Assembly (NCBI GenBank): GCA_963731035.1
Contig: CAVSUY010000028.1
Span: 62,001-126,000 of the forward strand
From: JAANXG01 sp963731035
Lineage (GTDB): Bacteria; Pseudomonadota; Gammaproteobacteria; Arenicellales; JAANXG01
Length of the DNA stretch: 64,000 nt
Direction: 5' to 3'
Below, piece after piece: positions 17,006-26,139 of this stretch. Position 1 is the stretch's first letter. Every line of letters starts with the position of its first letter. The notes below the pieces were generated by a model. It saw only the letters and a program-made list of their open reading frames with translations, was not told the DNA's origin and searched no databases. Position numbers and translations under genes: made by a program.

Positions 17006-17096
17006 AACGATTTCCAGCTATCAACCAACGCAAATTCCAACTAAAACCCCAAACGAATATCCCAAACGGATATCAATTCCTCGATAGGAGAGAACA

Positions 17097-17333
17097 ATGG
17101 AAACATCATTGCTCTACGTTGCCGGTTCCGTACTACTCGGATTGGCGGGCGTCGGTGTCGGCGTCGGCGTCGGCGTACTGGGCGCTCGCTTTCTCGAAGG
17201 CATCGCTCGTCAACCCGAGCTGCTGCCCATGCTGCGCACCCAGTTCTTCATCGTGATGGGCCTGGTGGACGCCATCCCTATTATCGGTGTCGCCATAGCG
17301 CTGTATATCCTGTTCGCGGTCGTCGGAGGCTGA
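17097..17333 (+). CDS. atpE: F1Fo ATP synthase subunit c
   Basis: A 78-residue hairpin of two transmembrane helices that forms the rotor ring. The glycine-rich helix VGVGVGVGVLGARFLEG and polar loop RQPELLP are conserved. The proton-binding carboxylate is Asp58 in MGLVDAIP. The residues around it lack the Gln/Glu plus Ser/Thr set of sodium-type rings, so H+ coupling is inferred. TAGGAGAG lies just before the ATG, a strong ribosome site fitting the high copy number of subunit c. Confidence 0.97.
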   Translation: METSLLYVAGSVLLGLAGVGVGVGVGVLGARFLEGIARQPELLPMLRTQFFIVMGLVDAIPIIGVAIALYILFAVVGG

Positions 17334-17433
17334 GCACCGGCGAGTTCGAATCGGTGCCGCACCGTAATGTGATCGGCGCCGTCGCCGGCAGCCAGGCAAC
17401 GCTTCCGCCAACACCTCGAATCAGGAGTCGGCC

Positions 17434-17904
17434 ATGAACATCAACGTCACACTGATCGGACAGACCATCGCTTTTGCGTTGTTCGTCTGGTTCTGCATGA
17501 AATATATATGGCCTCCGATCATGGATGCCCTGGAGGCGCGCAAGAAGGAAATCGCCGACGGGCTGGCCGCCGCTGAGAAGGGGCACAAGGCCGAGGACCG
17601 TGGGAAAGAGAAGGCCTCCGAGATCATCAAGGATGCGAAATCGCAGGCTCAGGAGATCCTCGGCAGCGCCGAGAAGCGCCGCAACGAGATCATCGAAGAG
17701 GCCAAGGCCGATGCCAAGGCCGAGGGCGAGCGCTTGATCGCGTCGGCCAAATCCGAGATCGAGCAGGAGATCAACCGGGCCCGGGAAGAGCTGCGCGGCC
17801 AGGTGGCCACGCTGGTGGTGTCCGGCGCCGGCCGCATCCTGCACAAGGAAGTCGATGCCAGGACCCACGGCAAGTTGATCGACGATCTCGTCGCCCAGCT
17901 GTAG
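17434..17904 (+). CDS. atpF: F1Fo ATP synthase subunit b
   Basis: A 156-residue peripheral-stalk subunit. It has one N-terminal membrane helix (about residues 5-27) followed by a long charged, Ala/Glu/Lys-rich coiled coil, and standard length. The family segment KYIWPPIMDALEARKKEIADGL is present. It lies 100 bp after atpE and 12 bp before atpH. Confidence 0.96.
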   Translation: MNINVTLIGQTIAFALFVWFCMKYIWPPIMDALEARKKEIADGLAAAEKGHKAEDRGKEKASEIIKDAKSQAQEILGSAEKRRNEIIEEAKADAKAEGERLIASAKSEIEQEINRAREELRGQVATLVVSGAGRILHKEVDARTHGKLIDDLVAQL

Positions 17905-17916
17905 CGGTAGGCACCC

Positions 17917-18453
17917 ATGGCCGGAACAAGCAGCCTTGCAAGACCCTACGCCCAGGCCGTGTTCGAGCTCGCAAAGGAATCGAACGATTACAAGTCCTGG
18001 TCGGACGCGCTCGCCTTCCTGGCGGCGCTGGTCAACGACCAATTGATGCAGAACCTGATCAACAATCCGCGTGTCGAGCACGGGCGCCTGCTTGAGCTGT
18101 TGGAGGAATTGTGCGGCGACCGCGTGCCGGAGAGCGGCCGCAACCTGCTGCGCCTGATGGCGGACAACAACCGCCTGCTGGCGCTACCGGAGGTTGCGGC
18201 CCAGTATGAAGTGATGCGGGCCGAAGCCGAGGGCACCATCGAAGCCCAGGTTCGGTCGGCAAAGCCCTTGAGTGACGAGCAGAAGAAGCAGCTGTCGAAG
18301 GCCCTGGAGAAACGCCTGGGACGCAAGGTCATTCTGACGGTGCATGAAGACGACTCCCTCTTCGGGGGGGCGGTTGTCCAAGCCGGCGACCTGGTCATCG
18401 ACGGCTCGGCGAAGGGCAGGCTGGAAAAACTGGCAAGCGCGCTGCAGCGGTAA
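17917..18453 (+). CDS. atpH: F1Fo ATP synthase subunit delta
   Basis: A 178-residue subunit that links the stator stalk to the F1 head. The N-terminal ARPYAQAVFELA and the C-terminal DDSLFGGAVVQAGDLVIDGS are the conserved OSCP/delta segments. Length is standard. It stands between atpF and atpA in the usual order. Confidence 0.96.
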   Translation: MAGTSSLARPYAQAVFELAKESNDYKSWSDALAFLAALVNDQLMQNLINNPRVEHGRLLELLEELCGDRVPESGRNLLRLMADNNRLLALPEVAAQYEVMRAEAEGTIEAQVRSAKPLSDEQKKQLSKALEKRLGRKVILTVHEDDSLFGGAVVQAGDLVIDGSAKGRLEKLASALQR

Positions 18454-18491
18454 GCGCGGCTTGACCATCGTACAGACGAGAGGAACAACCC

Positions 18492-20039
18492 ATGACGACC
18501 CAACTGAATCCATCTGAAATCAGCGAACTGATTAAAGAGCGGATCGAGAAATTCGAAGTTACGGCTGAGGCGCGTACCGAGGGTACGATCGTCAGCCTCA
18601 CTGACGGCATCGCCCGGATTCACGGCCTGGCGGATGCTATGCAGGGCGAGATGCTGGAGTTCCCGGGCGACACATTCGGCCTGGCGCTGAACCTGGAGCG
18701 TGACTCGGTGGGCGCCGTGATCCTCGGTGACTACGAGCACCTGGTGGAGGGCGACACCGTCAAGTGCACCGGCCGCATTCTGGAAGTGCCGGTGGGGCCG
18801 GGCCTGCTCGGGCGGGTGGTGGATTCATTGGGCAATGCCATCGACGGCAAAGGACCGATCGAGTCCGAGACAACGGCCCCGATCGAGAAAGTCGCCCCTG
18901 GCGTGATTTCCCGCAAGTCGGTGGATCAACCGGTGCAGACGGGCCTCAAGTCCCTCGACTCCATGGTGCCCATCGGCCGCGGCCAGCGGGAATTGATCAT
19001 CGGCGACCGCCAGACCGGCAAGACCGCCGTCGCCATCGATACCATCATCAATCAGAAGGGTACCGGCATCAAGTGCATCTACGTCGCGGTGGGCCAGAAG
19101 AACTCTTCCGTGGCGAACGTGGTGCGCAAGCTCGAGGAGCACGGCGCCATGGAGCATACCATCGTGGTGGCGGCGACCGCCTCCAAATCGGCAGCCATGC
19201 AATTCATCGCGCCGTACGCGGGCTGCTCCATGGGCGAGTACTTCCGCGACCGTGGCGAGGACGCGTTGATCATCTACGACGACCTGACCAAGCAGGCCTG
19301 GGCCTATCGCCAGGTATCCCTGTTGCTGCGCCGGCCGCCGGGCCGCGAAGCGTATCCGGGCGACGTGTTCTATCTGCATTCGCGGCTGCTGGAGCGCGCG
19401 GCGCGTGTCAACGCCGACTATGTCGAGAAATTTACCGAGGGCAAGGTCAAGGGCAGGACCGGCTCGCTGACGGCGCTGCCCATCATCGAAACGCAGGCCG
19501 GCGACGTATCCGCCTTCGTGCCGACCAACGTGATCTCCATCACCGACGGCCAGATATTTCTCGAGACCGACCTGTTCAACGCCGGTATCCGCCCGGCTAT
19601 CAACGCCGGCCTGTCGGTGTCCCGCGTAGGCGGCGCCGCACAGACCAAGCTGATCCGCAAGCTCGGCGGCGGCATCCGCCTGGCGCTGGCCCAGTACCGC
19701 GAGCTGGCGGCCTTCTCGCAGTTCGCCTCCGACCTGGACGAAGCCACCCGCAGGCAGTTGGAGCGCGGCCAGCGCGTGACCGAGATGATGAAGCAGAAGC
19801 AGTATGCGCCGATGTCCGTCGGCCAGATGGCGCTCAGTTTATTCGCGGTCGATCGGGGTTTCCTGGACGACGTGGACGTCACCAAGGTGGTGGCCTTCGA
19901 GGAGGCCATGCAATCCTACATGAAGTCCAATTTCGCGGACCTGGTGAAGGACATGGACGAGAAGTCCGAGTACAGCGACGAGATCCAGGAGCAGCTCGAG
20001 AAGGCGCTGTCCGAGTTCAAGGAAAAAGGCACTTGGTAG
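18492..20039 (+). CDS. atpA: F1Fo ATP synthase subunit alpha
   Basis: The non-catalytic nucleotide-binding F1 subunit, 515 residues. Walker A is GDRQTGKT. The arginine finger lies in the NAGLSVSRVGGAAQ region. The N-terminal delta-binding segment (ISELIKERIEKFEV) and the C-terminal helical domain are complete. GAGGAAC precedes the ATG. It sits in normal order after atpH. Confidence 0.98.
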   Translation: MTTQLNPSEISELIKERIEKFEVTAEARTEGTIVSLTDGIARIHGLADAMQGEMLEFPGDTFGLALNLERDSVGAVILGDYEHLVEGDTVKCTGRILEVPVGPGLLGRVVDSLGNAIDGKGPIESETTAPIEKVAPGVISRKSVDQPVQTGLKSLDSMVPIGRGQRELIIGDRQTGKTAVAIDTIINQKGTGIKCIYVAVGQKNSSVANVVRKLEEHGAMEHTIVVAATASKSAAMQFIAPYAGCSMGEYFRDRGEDALIIYDDLTKQAWAYRQVSLLLRRPPGREAYPGDVFYLHSRLLERAARVNADYVEKFTEGKVKGRTGSLTALPIIETQAGDVSAFVPTNVISITDGQIFLETDLFNAGIRPAINAGLSVSRVGGAAQTKLIRKLGGGIRLALAQYRELAAFSQFASDLDEATRRQLERGQRVTEMMKQKQYAPMSVGQMALSLFAVDRGFLDDVDVTKVVAFEEAMQSYMKSNFADLVKDMDEKSEYSDEIQEQLEKALSEFKEKGTW

Positions 20040-20071
20040 CCGCGGGCTGCAACTTCAGAGGTTTTTGAGAT

Positions 20072-20932
20072 ATGGCAGGCGCCAAAGAAATCAGAACCAA
20101 GATCCGGAGTATTCAGAATACTCAGAAGATCACCAAGGCCATGGAGATGGTGGCGGCCAGCAAGATGCGCAAGGCCCAGGACCGCATGAACGAAGCGCGT
20201 CCCTATGCCCAGAAGATCCGCAACGTGGTATCGCACCTGGCCAATGCCCACCCGGAGTACAGGCATCCCTTCACCGTGGAGCGGGAGGCCAGGCGGGTCG
20301 GCTACATCATCGTGTCCACTGACCGGGGGCTGTGCGGAGGGCTGAATATCAACCTGTTCCGCACCGCGCTCAACGACATGTCGCAATGGAACGACAGCAA
20401 GGTGGAGATGGACTTCGCCATTCTCGGCGGCAAGGCCCTGGGGTTCTTCAAGCGAATTGGTGCCAATATCGTGTCCCAGGCCTCGAGCCTGGGGGATAGG
20501 CCGGAAGTGATGGACCTGATCGGTGCGGTGAAGATCATGCTGGACTCCTACGACCGGGGTGACTTAGATCGGCTGTTCCTGCTGCACAATGAATTCGTCA
20601 ACACCATGACCCAGAAGCCCCGCGTGCTGCAGCTGCTTCCCATGCCGCCCAGCGATGAGGAAGAACTCAAGCATCACTGGGACTACATTTATGAGCCGGA
20701 CGCCAAGGCCGTGCTCGACGTGCTGCTGGACCGGTACATCGAATCCCTCGTCTACCAGGGCGTGGTGGAGAACGTGGCCTGCGAGATGGCGGCGCGCATG
20801 ATTGCCATGAAATCGGCCTCCGACAACGCGGGCAGCATCATCGACGAGCTGCAGCTTGCATACAACAAGGCCCGGCAGGCCGCCATCACCCAGGAGATTT
20901 CCGAGATCGTCGGCGGCGCGGCGGCGGTGTGA
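20072..20932 (+). CDS. atpG: F1Fo ATP synthase subunit gamma
   Basis: The central rotor shaft, 286 residues. The N-terminal helix includes AKEIRTKIRSIQNTQKITKA and the C-terminal helix includes MIAMKSASDNAGSII. Both are family signatures, and the length is standard. About 230 bp separate it from atpD, much more than between the other F1 genes; this gap holds a REP-type element. Confidence 0.97.
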   Translation: MAGAKEIRTKIRSIQNTQKITKAMEMVAASKMRKAQDRMNEARPYAQKIRNVVSHLANAHPEYRHPFTVEREARRVGYIIVSTDRGLCGGLNINLFRTALNDMSQWNDSKVEMDFAILGGKALGFFKRIGANIVSQASSLGDRPEVMDLIGAVKIMLDSYDRGDLDRLFLLHNEFVNTMTQKPRVLQLLPMPPSDEEELKHHWDYIYEPDAKAVLDVLLDRYIESLVYQGVVENVACEMAARMIAMKSASDNAGSIIDELQLAYNKARQAAITQEISEIVGGAAAV

Positions 20933-20961
20933 TGCGACAGCACGGCGACAGCGAACCGATT

Positions 20962-21098
20962 GTAGGAGCGGCTTCAGCCGCGACAGGTTTTGGCGACTAT
21001 TTGTATAGTTTGTTTTGTAAGGGATCGCGGCTGGCAGCAATTGCTCCCTGCAATTTGCTGCACTTCCTCCATCCATGGAGGTCGAAGCCGCTCCTACA
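20962..21098. repeat. REP-like inverted pair, locus 4, right copy interrupted
   Basis: The left copy at 20962-20983 is the standard repeat. The right copy begins TCGCGGCTG at 21025-21033 and resumes AAGCCGCTCCTACA at 21085-21098. The roughly 50 bp between these two parts have no counterpart at the other loci. They contain two hairpins, GCAGCAATTGC / GCAATTTGCTGC and CCTCCAT / ATGGAGG. The element separates atpG from atpD. Confidence 0.85.
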
Positions 21099-21161
21099 AA
21101 CACGGCGCAGGATTACGCCGGACAAGATTCCAAGTTTTGTGAGATTAGAGAGGAAGACAGC

Positions 21162-22541
21162 ATGAGTTCCGGAAACATCGTAGAAGTCATCGGCGCGGTG
21201 GTGGACGTCGAGTTTGACCGGGAGGCCGTTCCGAGGATCTACAGCGCCCTGGAGGTGAAGGACTTCGGCCTGACCCTGGAGGTCCAGCAGCAGCTCGGCG
21301 ACGGCGTGGTGCGAACCATCGCCATGGGTTCCAGCGACGGCCTGCGCCGCGGGATGGCTGTTTCCGATACCGGTGCGCCGATCTCGGTGCCGGTCGGCCC
21401 CAAGACCCTCGGGCGCATCATGAATGTGCTGGGTGAGCCCGTCGACGACGGCGGGGACGTCGGAGCCGAGGAAAGAATGCCGATCCACCGCGAAGCCCCC
21501 GCCTACGCCGACCAGGCGCCGGCGGTGGAGATTCTCGAGACCGGGATCAAAGTGATCGACCTGATCATGCCCATCTCCAAGGGCGGCAAGATCGGCCTGT
21601 TCGGCGGCGCCGGCGTGGGCAAGACCGTGACCCTGATGGAGCTCATCAACAACATCGCCGTGAAGCAGGAAGGCCTATCGGTATTCGCCGGCGTTGGCGA
21701 GCGCACTCGTGAGGGCAACGACTTCTACTACGAAATGAAGGAAGCCGGGGTGCTGGACAAGGTGGCGATGGTCTACGGCCAAATGAACGAGCCCCCGGGC
21801 AACCGGCTTCGGGTGGCCCTGTCCGGCCTCACCATGGCGGAGTACTTCCGCGACGAGGGTCGCGACGTCTTGATGTTCATCGACAACATCTACCGCTACA
21901 CCCTGGCCGGTACCGAGGTCTCGGCGTTGCTGGGCCGGATGCCATCGGCGGTGGGCTATCAGCCGACTCTGGCCGAGGAGATGGGGGTGCTGCAGGAGCG
22001 CATCACCTCGACCCGTGCCGGGTCCATCACCTCCTTCCAGGCCGTGTACGTGCCGGCGGACGACCTCACGGACCCGTCCCCCGCGACCACCTTCGCGCAT
22101 CTGGACGCCACCCTGGTACTGTCGCGGCAGGTGGCGGAGCTCGGCATCTACCCGGCGGTGGACCCGCTGGACTCCACCAGCCGCCTGCTGGACCCGCTGG
22201 TGGTGGGGCAGGAGCACTACGATATCGCGCGCTCCGTTCAGCAGACCCTGCAGCGCTACAATGAGCTGCGGGACATCATAGCCATCCTGGGTATGGACGA
22301 GCTGTCGGAGGACGACAAACTGGTGGTGGCCAGGGCAAGAAAGCTTCAGCGGTTCCTGTCCCAGCCCTTCTACGTGGCGGAGACGTTCACCGGCTCGCCC
22401 GGCAAGTACGTCACCTTGAGCGATACCATTCGCGGCTTCAAGTCGATTGTCGACGGGGAGATGGACGAATACCCGGAGCAGGCTTTCTACATGGTTGGTG
22501 ATATCGACGAGGTTCCGGAGAAGGCAAAGAGCGTTGCGTGA
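21162..22541 (+). CDS. atpD: F1Fo ATP synthase subunit beta
   Basis: The catalytic F1 subunit, 459 residues. Walker A is GGAGVGKT and the catalytic region GVGERTREGNDFY is complete. ATG 21162 is chosen because AGAGAGGAAG precedes it and the protein then begins in the standard way (GNIVEVIGAVVDVEF). The frame is open 87 bp upstream into the REP-containing gap, but that part is not conserved. Expression through the long gap is presumably by read-through. Confidence 0.98.
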   Translation: MSSGNIVEVIGAVVDVEFDREAVPRIYSALEVKDFGLTLEVQQQLGDGVVRTIAMGSSDGLRRGMAVSDTGAPISVPVGPKTLGRIMNVLGEPVDDGGDVGAEERMPIHREAPAYADQAPAVEILETGIKVIDLIMPISKGGKIGLFGGAGVGKTVTLMELINNIAVKQEGLSVFAGVGERTREGNDFYYEMKEAGVLDKVAMVYGQMNEPPGNRLRVALSGLTMAEYFRDEGRDVLMFIDNIYRYTLAGTEVSALLGRMPSAVGYQPTLAEEMGVLQERITSTRAGSITSFQAVYVPADDLTDPSPATTFAHLDATLVLSRQVAELGIYPAVDPLDSTSRLLDPLVVGQEHYDIARSVQQTLQRYNELRDIIAILGMDELSEDDKLVVARARKLQRFLSQPFYVAETFTGSPGKYVTLSDTIRGFKSIVDGEMDEYPEQAFYMVGDIDEVPEKAKSVA

Positions 22542-22563
22542 GCCGCGCTAAGAGCGAAGAAAC

Positions 22564-22989
22564 ATGGCAATGACCATACACGTCGACATCGTAAGCGCTG
22601 AAGAGGAAATCCATTCCGGACCTGCCACCGTCGTGTACGCCCCGGCGGAAATGGGCGAAGTGGGGATTTACCCCCGCCACGCGCCCATGCTCGCCCGGCT
22701 GAAGCCAGGCGAGGTCCGGGTGGAGCCCGAGCAGGGCGGTGAGGAGCTGTTCTTCTTCGTGTCCGGCGGCCTGCTGGAAGTGCAGCCCCACATCGTCACC
22801 ATCCTGGCTGATACCGCGATACGCGCACACGACCTCGACGAGGCCTCTGCGCTGGAGGCGAAGAAGCAGGCCGAGCAGGCCATGCAGGACAACAAGTCCG
22901 AGTTGGATTTCGCCAAAGCCAAGGCGGAGATGGTGCAGGCCGCGGCCCAGCTGCGCGCAATCCAGAAGCTCCGCAAGCACCGGCGGTAG
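22564..22989 (+). CDS. atpC: F1Fo ATP synthase subunit epsilon
   Basis: A 141-residue subunit that caps the rotor and regulates hydrolysis. It has the N-terminal beta-sandwich (MTIHVDIVSAEEEIHSG, GEVGIYPRHAPMLARL) and a C-terminal two-helix domain. It closes the atp operon, and glmU follows about 100 bp later. Confidence 0.96.
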   Translation: MAMTIHVDIVSAEEEIHSGPATVVYAPAEMGEVGIYPRHAPMLARLKPGEVRVEPEQGGEELFFFVSGGLLEVQPHIVTILADTAIRAHDLDEASALEAKKQAEQAMQDNKSELDFAKAKAEMVQAAAQLRAIQKLRKHRR

Positions 22990-23093
22990 CCGGCGGTCCG
23001 TCCGCGCCCGCGTCTTTCGCGCCTCCTTCTTCCATCCGCTGCCCGCGCCGGCCCCTGGCCAGACGCGGGTAGGCATGGTGATATAGTGCTTCC

Positions 23094-24458
23094 ATGTCTT
23101 TGCCATTAGAAGTCATCATCCTGGCGGCAGGCGAGGGCACCCGCATGCAATCCCGTCTGCCCAAAGTGCTCCATCCGCTCGGGGGGGAGCCATTGCTGCG
23201 CCACGTGCTGCGCACCGCCAAGGCTCTGCAGCCGGACCGCGTACATATCGTTTACGGCCATGGGGGCGAGCAGGTCCGCGAAGCCATCGACGACGAATCC
23301 CTGCATTGGGTCCTGCAGGAGAATCAGCTCGGCACGGGACACGCCGTGCGCCAGGTGCTGCCCCACGTCGAGGGCGACAGGCAGGTGCTGGTGTTGTACG
23401 GCGATGTCCCCCTGATCTCCGCAGCGTCGCTGCAAGCGCTTTGCCAGGCGGGTGGTGACGCCCTGGCGGTCCTTACGGTTACGCTTTCGAATCCGGCGGG
23501 CTACGGGCGCATCGTGCGCAACGAAGCCGGCAAGGTCGTGCGCATCGTGGAGGAGAAAGATGCCGACGGCGCTCAACGGGCCACTAAGGAAGTCAACACC
23601 GGCTTCATAGCGGCGCCATCCGTGTTGCTCGACGACTGGTTGTCGCGCGTAGAGAGGAACAACAGTCAAGGTGAATACTATCTCACTGATATTGTTCAGA
23701 TAGCGGTCGGGGACGGTATCGTCGTCCGCGACGTGGCGGCTGACAACCCCTGGGACGTCGCCGGCGTCAACAGGCGCTCCGAGCTGGCACTGTTGGAACG
23801 TGAATACCAGAAGCGGCGGGCGCTGACCCTGGCGGACCAGGGTGTCACGGTGCTTGACCCGTGCCGGTTGGATATGCGCGGCGAGGTGACAGTGGGCCGC
23901 GATTGCATTATCGACGTCAACGTGGTGCTCGAAGGGCCGGTCAGCCTCGGCAGCAACGTGCACGTTGGCGCCAACTGCTGCCTGCGCGGCGTGCGGATCG
24001 GAGACGATGTCAGAATCAAGCCGAGCTCAGTCATCGAGGAAGCGGTGGTGGGTAACGGGGTCGAGATCGGGCCTTTCGCGCGGATTCGTCCGGGCACCCG
24101 AATCGCCGATAACGCGCACGTGGGCAACTTCGTGGAGCTCAAGAACGCCGAGTTGGAACAGGGCGCCAAGGTGAATCACTTGAGCTACGTTGGGGACAGC
24201 AGCGTCGGCGCGCGTTCCAACGTAGGTGCCGGGGTGATCACCTGCAATTACGACGGCGCCCGCAAACACCGTACCGAGATCGGTGACGATGCGTTCATCG
24301 GTTCCAACAGCCAACTCGTGGCCCCCGTGCGCATCGGCGACGGCGCCACCGTCGGCGCCGGCTCCACCATCACCGAGGACGTACCGGACAACGCCCTGGG
24401 GGTAAGCCGCGGTCGGCAGCGGAACATCAAGGGTTGGAAGCGCCCCTCCAAGGACTGA
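23094..24458 (+). CDS. glmU: Bifunctional UDP-N-acetylglucosamine pyrophosphorylase / glucosamine-1-phosphate acetyltransferase
   Basis: A 454-residue cytoplasmic enzyme that makes UDP-GlcNAc for peptidoglycan and lipopolysaccharide. The N-terminal uridyltransferase has the loop LAAGEGTRMQSRLPKVLHPL. The C-terminal half is a left-handed beta-helix with hexapeptide repeats and the acetyltransferase segment NHLSYVGDSSVGARSNVGAG. Length is normal. glmS, which makes the precursor glucosamine-6-phosphate, lies 1.7 kb downstream on the same strand. Confidence 0.97.
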   Translation: MSLPLEVIILAAGEGTRMQSRLPKVLHPLGGEPLLRHVLRTAKALQPDRVHIVYGHGGEQVREAIDDESLHWVLQENQLGTGHAVRQVLPHVEGDRQVLVLYGDVPLISAASLQALCQAGGDALAVLTVTLSNPAGYGRIVRNEAGKVVRIVEEKDADGAQRATKEVNTGFIAAPSVLLDDWLSRVERNNSQGEYYLTDIVQIAVGDGIVVRDVAADNPWDVAGVNRRSELALLEREYQKRRALTLADQGVTVLDPCRLDMRGEVTVGRDCIIDVNVVLEGPVSLGSNVHVGANCCLRGVRIGDDVRIKPSSVIEEAVVGNGVEIGPFARIRPGTRIADNAHVGNFVELKNAELEQGAKVNHLSYVGDSSVGARSNVGAGVITCNYDGARKHRTEIGDDAFIGSNSQLVAPVRIGDGATVGAGSTITEDVPDNALGVSRGRQRNIKGWKRPSKD

Positions 24459-24561
24459 TGAGCGCCGCCTGGCGCACGTGGGATGTTCCCCACTGGGATC
24501 GATTATTGTATCCTGCACCGCGACCACGGCCTGTCAAGAGCGCCAGCCAAGGAGGTCAACC

Positions 24562-24942
24562 GTGAAATTTCTCGCGCCTTACGAATCACACGCCTACGCC
24601 TTGATGCGAATCGTCGCTGGTTTTCTGCTGCTCTGGCACGGAAGCGCGAAGCTGTTCGCAATTCCGTTGGCTTCGGGGGCGACCGGCTATGTCAAGTACG
24701 TCGCGGGGCCCATTGAGCTGGTCGGCGGCACACTGGTCATGATCGGCCTGTTCACCCGGCCGGCGGCATTCATAGCGAGCGGCCTGTGCGCGGCGGCCTA
24801 CTGGATCGCCCACGGCACGCATTCATTCCTTCCCTATGTCAACAAGGGCGAACTCGCCGCACTCTACGCGTTCGTGTTCCTGTATATCGCCGTCAAGGGA
24901 GCGGGGATCTGGAGTCTGGACCGTTCACGCGCGGCGGACTGA
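24562..24942 (+). CDS. DoxX-family membrane protein
   Basis: A 126-residue protein with four hydrophobic segments and the DoxX-type N-terminus ALMRIVAGFLLLWHGSAKLF. The GTG at 24562 is preferred because AAGGAGG lies eight bases upstream. DoxX-like proteins are found with quinone oxidoreductases or stress functions; the role here is unknown. It lies between glmU and the MAPEG gene, both on the same strand. Confidence 0.82.
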   Translation: MKFLAPYESHAYALMRIVAGFLLLWHGSAKLFAIPLASGATGYVKYVAGPIELVGGTLVMIGLFTRPAAFIASGLCAAAYWIAHGTHSFLPYVNKGELAALYAFVFLYIAVKGAGIWSLDRSRAAD

Positions 24943-25005
24943 CATGCTGTGACGGACCTTGGTCATAGTCAACATCAAACCGGCAGTTGAACGGAGGTAA
25001 AACCC

Positions 25006-25395
25006 ATGACCGTAGAACTCAAATACCTTGTCCTCGTGACCGCCTTCACCGCCTTGATGTGGATTCCTTACATCCTCAACATAATCTCCGTCCGCGGCCT
25101 GCTCGGCGCCGTGGGCTATCCGGAGAATCCCGAACCGATGGCGCCGTGGGCCGAGCGCATGAAGGCCGCCCACTACAACGCCGTTGAAAACCTGGTGGTG
25201 TTCGCGGCGCTGGTGCTGGCCGCCCACGCCGCCGGTGTGCACGGCGGGGGCACCGTGCTTGCCTGCGTGGTCTATTTCTGGGCGCGCGTGGTCCATTGTT
25301 TCGCCTACACCTTCAAGATCCCCTGGGTACGCACCCTGGCGTTCGCCGTGGGCTTCCTGTGCCAGATGACATTTGCCTGGAAGCTGCTGTTCTAG
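25006..25395 (+). CDS. MAPEG-family membrane protein
   Basis: A 129-residue four-helix membrane protein of the eicosanoid/glutathione-metabolism family. The characteristic segment RMKAAHYNAVENLVVFAAL is present, followed by ARVVHCFAYTFKIPWVRTLAF. Bacterial members may have glutathione transferase or peroxidase activity; none can be assigned. GGAGG precedes the ATG. Together with the neighbouring DoxX and OsmC genes it may form a small redox/stress group, which is an inference from context only. Confidence 0.85.
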   Translation: MTVELKYLVLVTAFTALMWIPYILNIISVRGLLGAVGYPENPEPMAPWAERMKAAHYNAVENLVVFAALVLAAHAAGVHGGGTVLACVVYFWARVVHCFAYTFKIPWVRTLAFAVGFLCQMTFAWKLLF

Positions 25396-25600
25396 ACCGT
25401 TGCGGGTGGCTGTGCCGTCGCACGTTTGCTTGCCCCGGGTATACTGCATCGGGAGTTCAATACCCGGACGTCGCTCCCAGGCCGGGGGGCGAGATTCGGA
25501 GATTCGGACAACGTCAACGACGAGGTGACAGATGACCGTGTTCAATGTAGCGAGGTCTCGGGTCTCGGACGAAATCGTTCTCGAGTTTGGGCGCTGACGC

Positions 25601-26041
25601 ATGCACGAGTTTCCTCATCAATACACGGTCACGGCGGCGGCACAGGCGGAGGGGGAAATCGTCGTCGAGGCGGAGAAACTTCCGGCGCTGGCGACAGCTC
25701 CGCCCGCCCAGTTCGATGGCCCCGGAGATCGCTGGTCGCCCGAGATGCTGCTGGTGGGCGCGGTCGCCGATTGTGTGGTGCTGTCGTTTCGGGCGATCGC
25801 GCGCGCGTCGAAGTTCAACTGGAGCGATATTTCTTGCGAGGTCGAAGGCACGCTCGATCGCGTCGACCGGGTCTCGCAGTTCACCCACTTCACCGTACGC
25901 CTTACTCTTACCGTTCCGCCGGACAGCAGCGAGGAGCGGGCGCGTATGCTGCTGGAAAAGGCCGAGCGCACCTGCCTCGTTTCCAATTCCCTGAAAGGCG
26001 AATCGACCCTCGATATCCACATCGTCGTTTCCCCCGGCTGA
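25601..26041 (+). CDS. OsmC/Ohr-family protein
   Basis: A 146-residue protein of the OsmC family, which reduces organic hydroperoxides by a Cys pair. Cys58 (VADCVVLSF) and Cys125 (AERTCLVSNSL) are placed as the two redox Cys of the family; Cys79 is extra. The usual segment SPEMLLVGAVADC aligns well. It stands about 100 bp before glmS. The peroxidatic role is inferred from the conserved pair. Confidence 0.85.
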   Translation: MHEFPHQYTVTAAAQAEGEIVVEAEKLPALATAPPAQFDGPGDRWSPEMLLVGAVADCVVLSFRAIARASKFNWSDISCEVEGTLDRVDRVSQFTHFTVRLTLTVPPDSSEERARMLLEKAERTCLVSNSLKGESTLDIHIVVSPG

Positions 26042-26139
26042 CGTTCCGCCGCCGGCAGTTCTGTAACAAGGCCGCCCGTATGAAACGGGCTGGATTATAA
26101 TCAGGGATTTCGTACGTCTTGATATCCGGGAGTTGAACT

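Noticed and set aside
18764..20068. A 434-codon plus-strand frame inside atpA
   Set aside because: It is a shifted frame of atpA, rich in Arg, with no family similarity.
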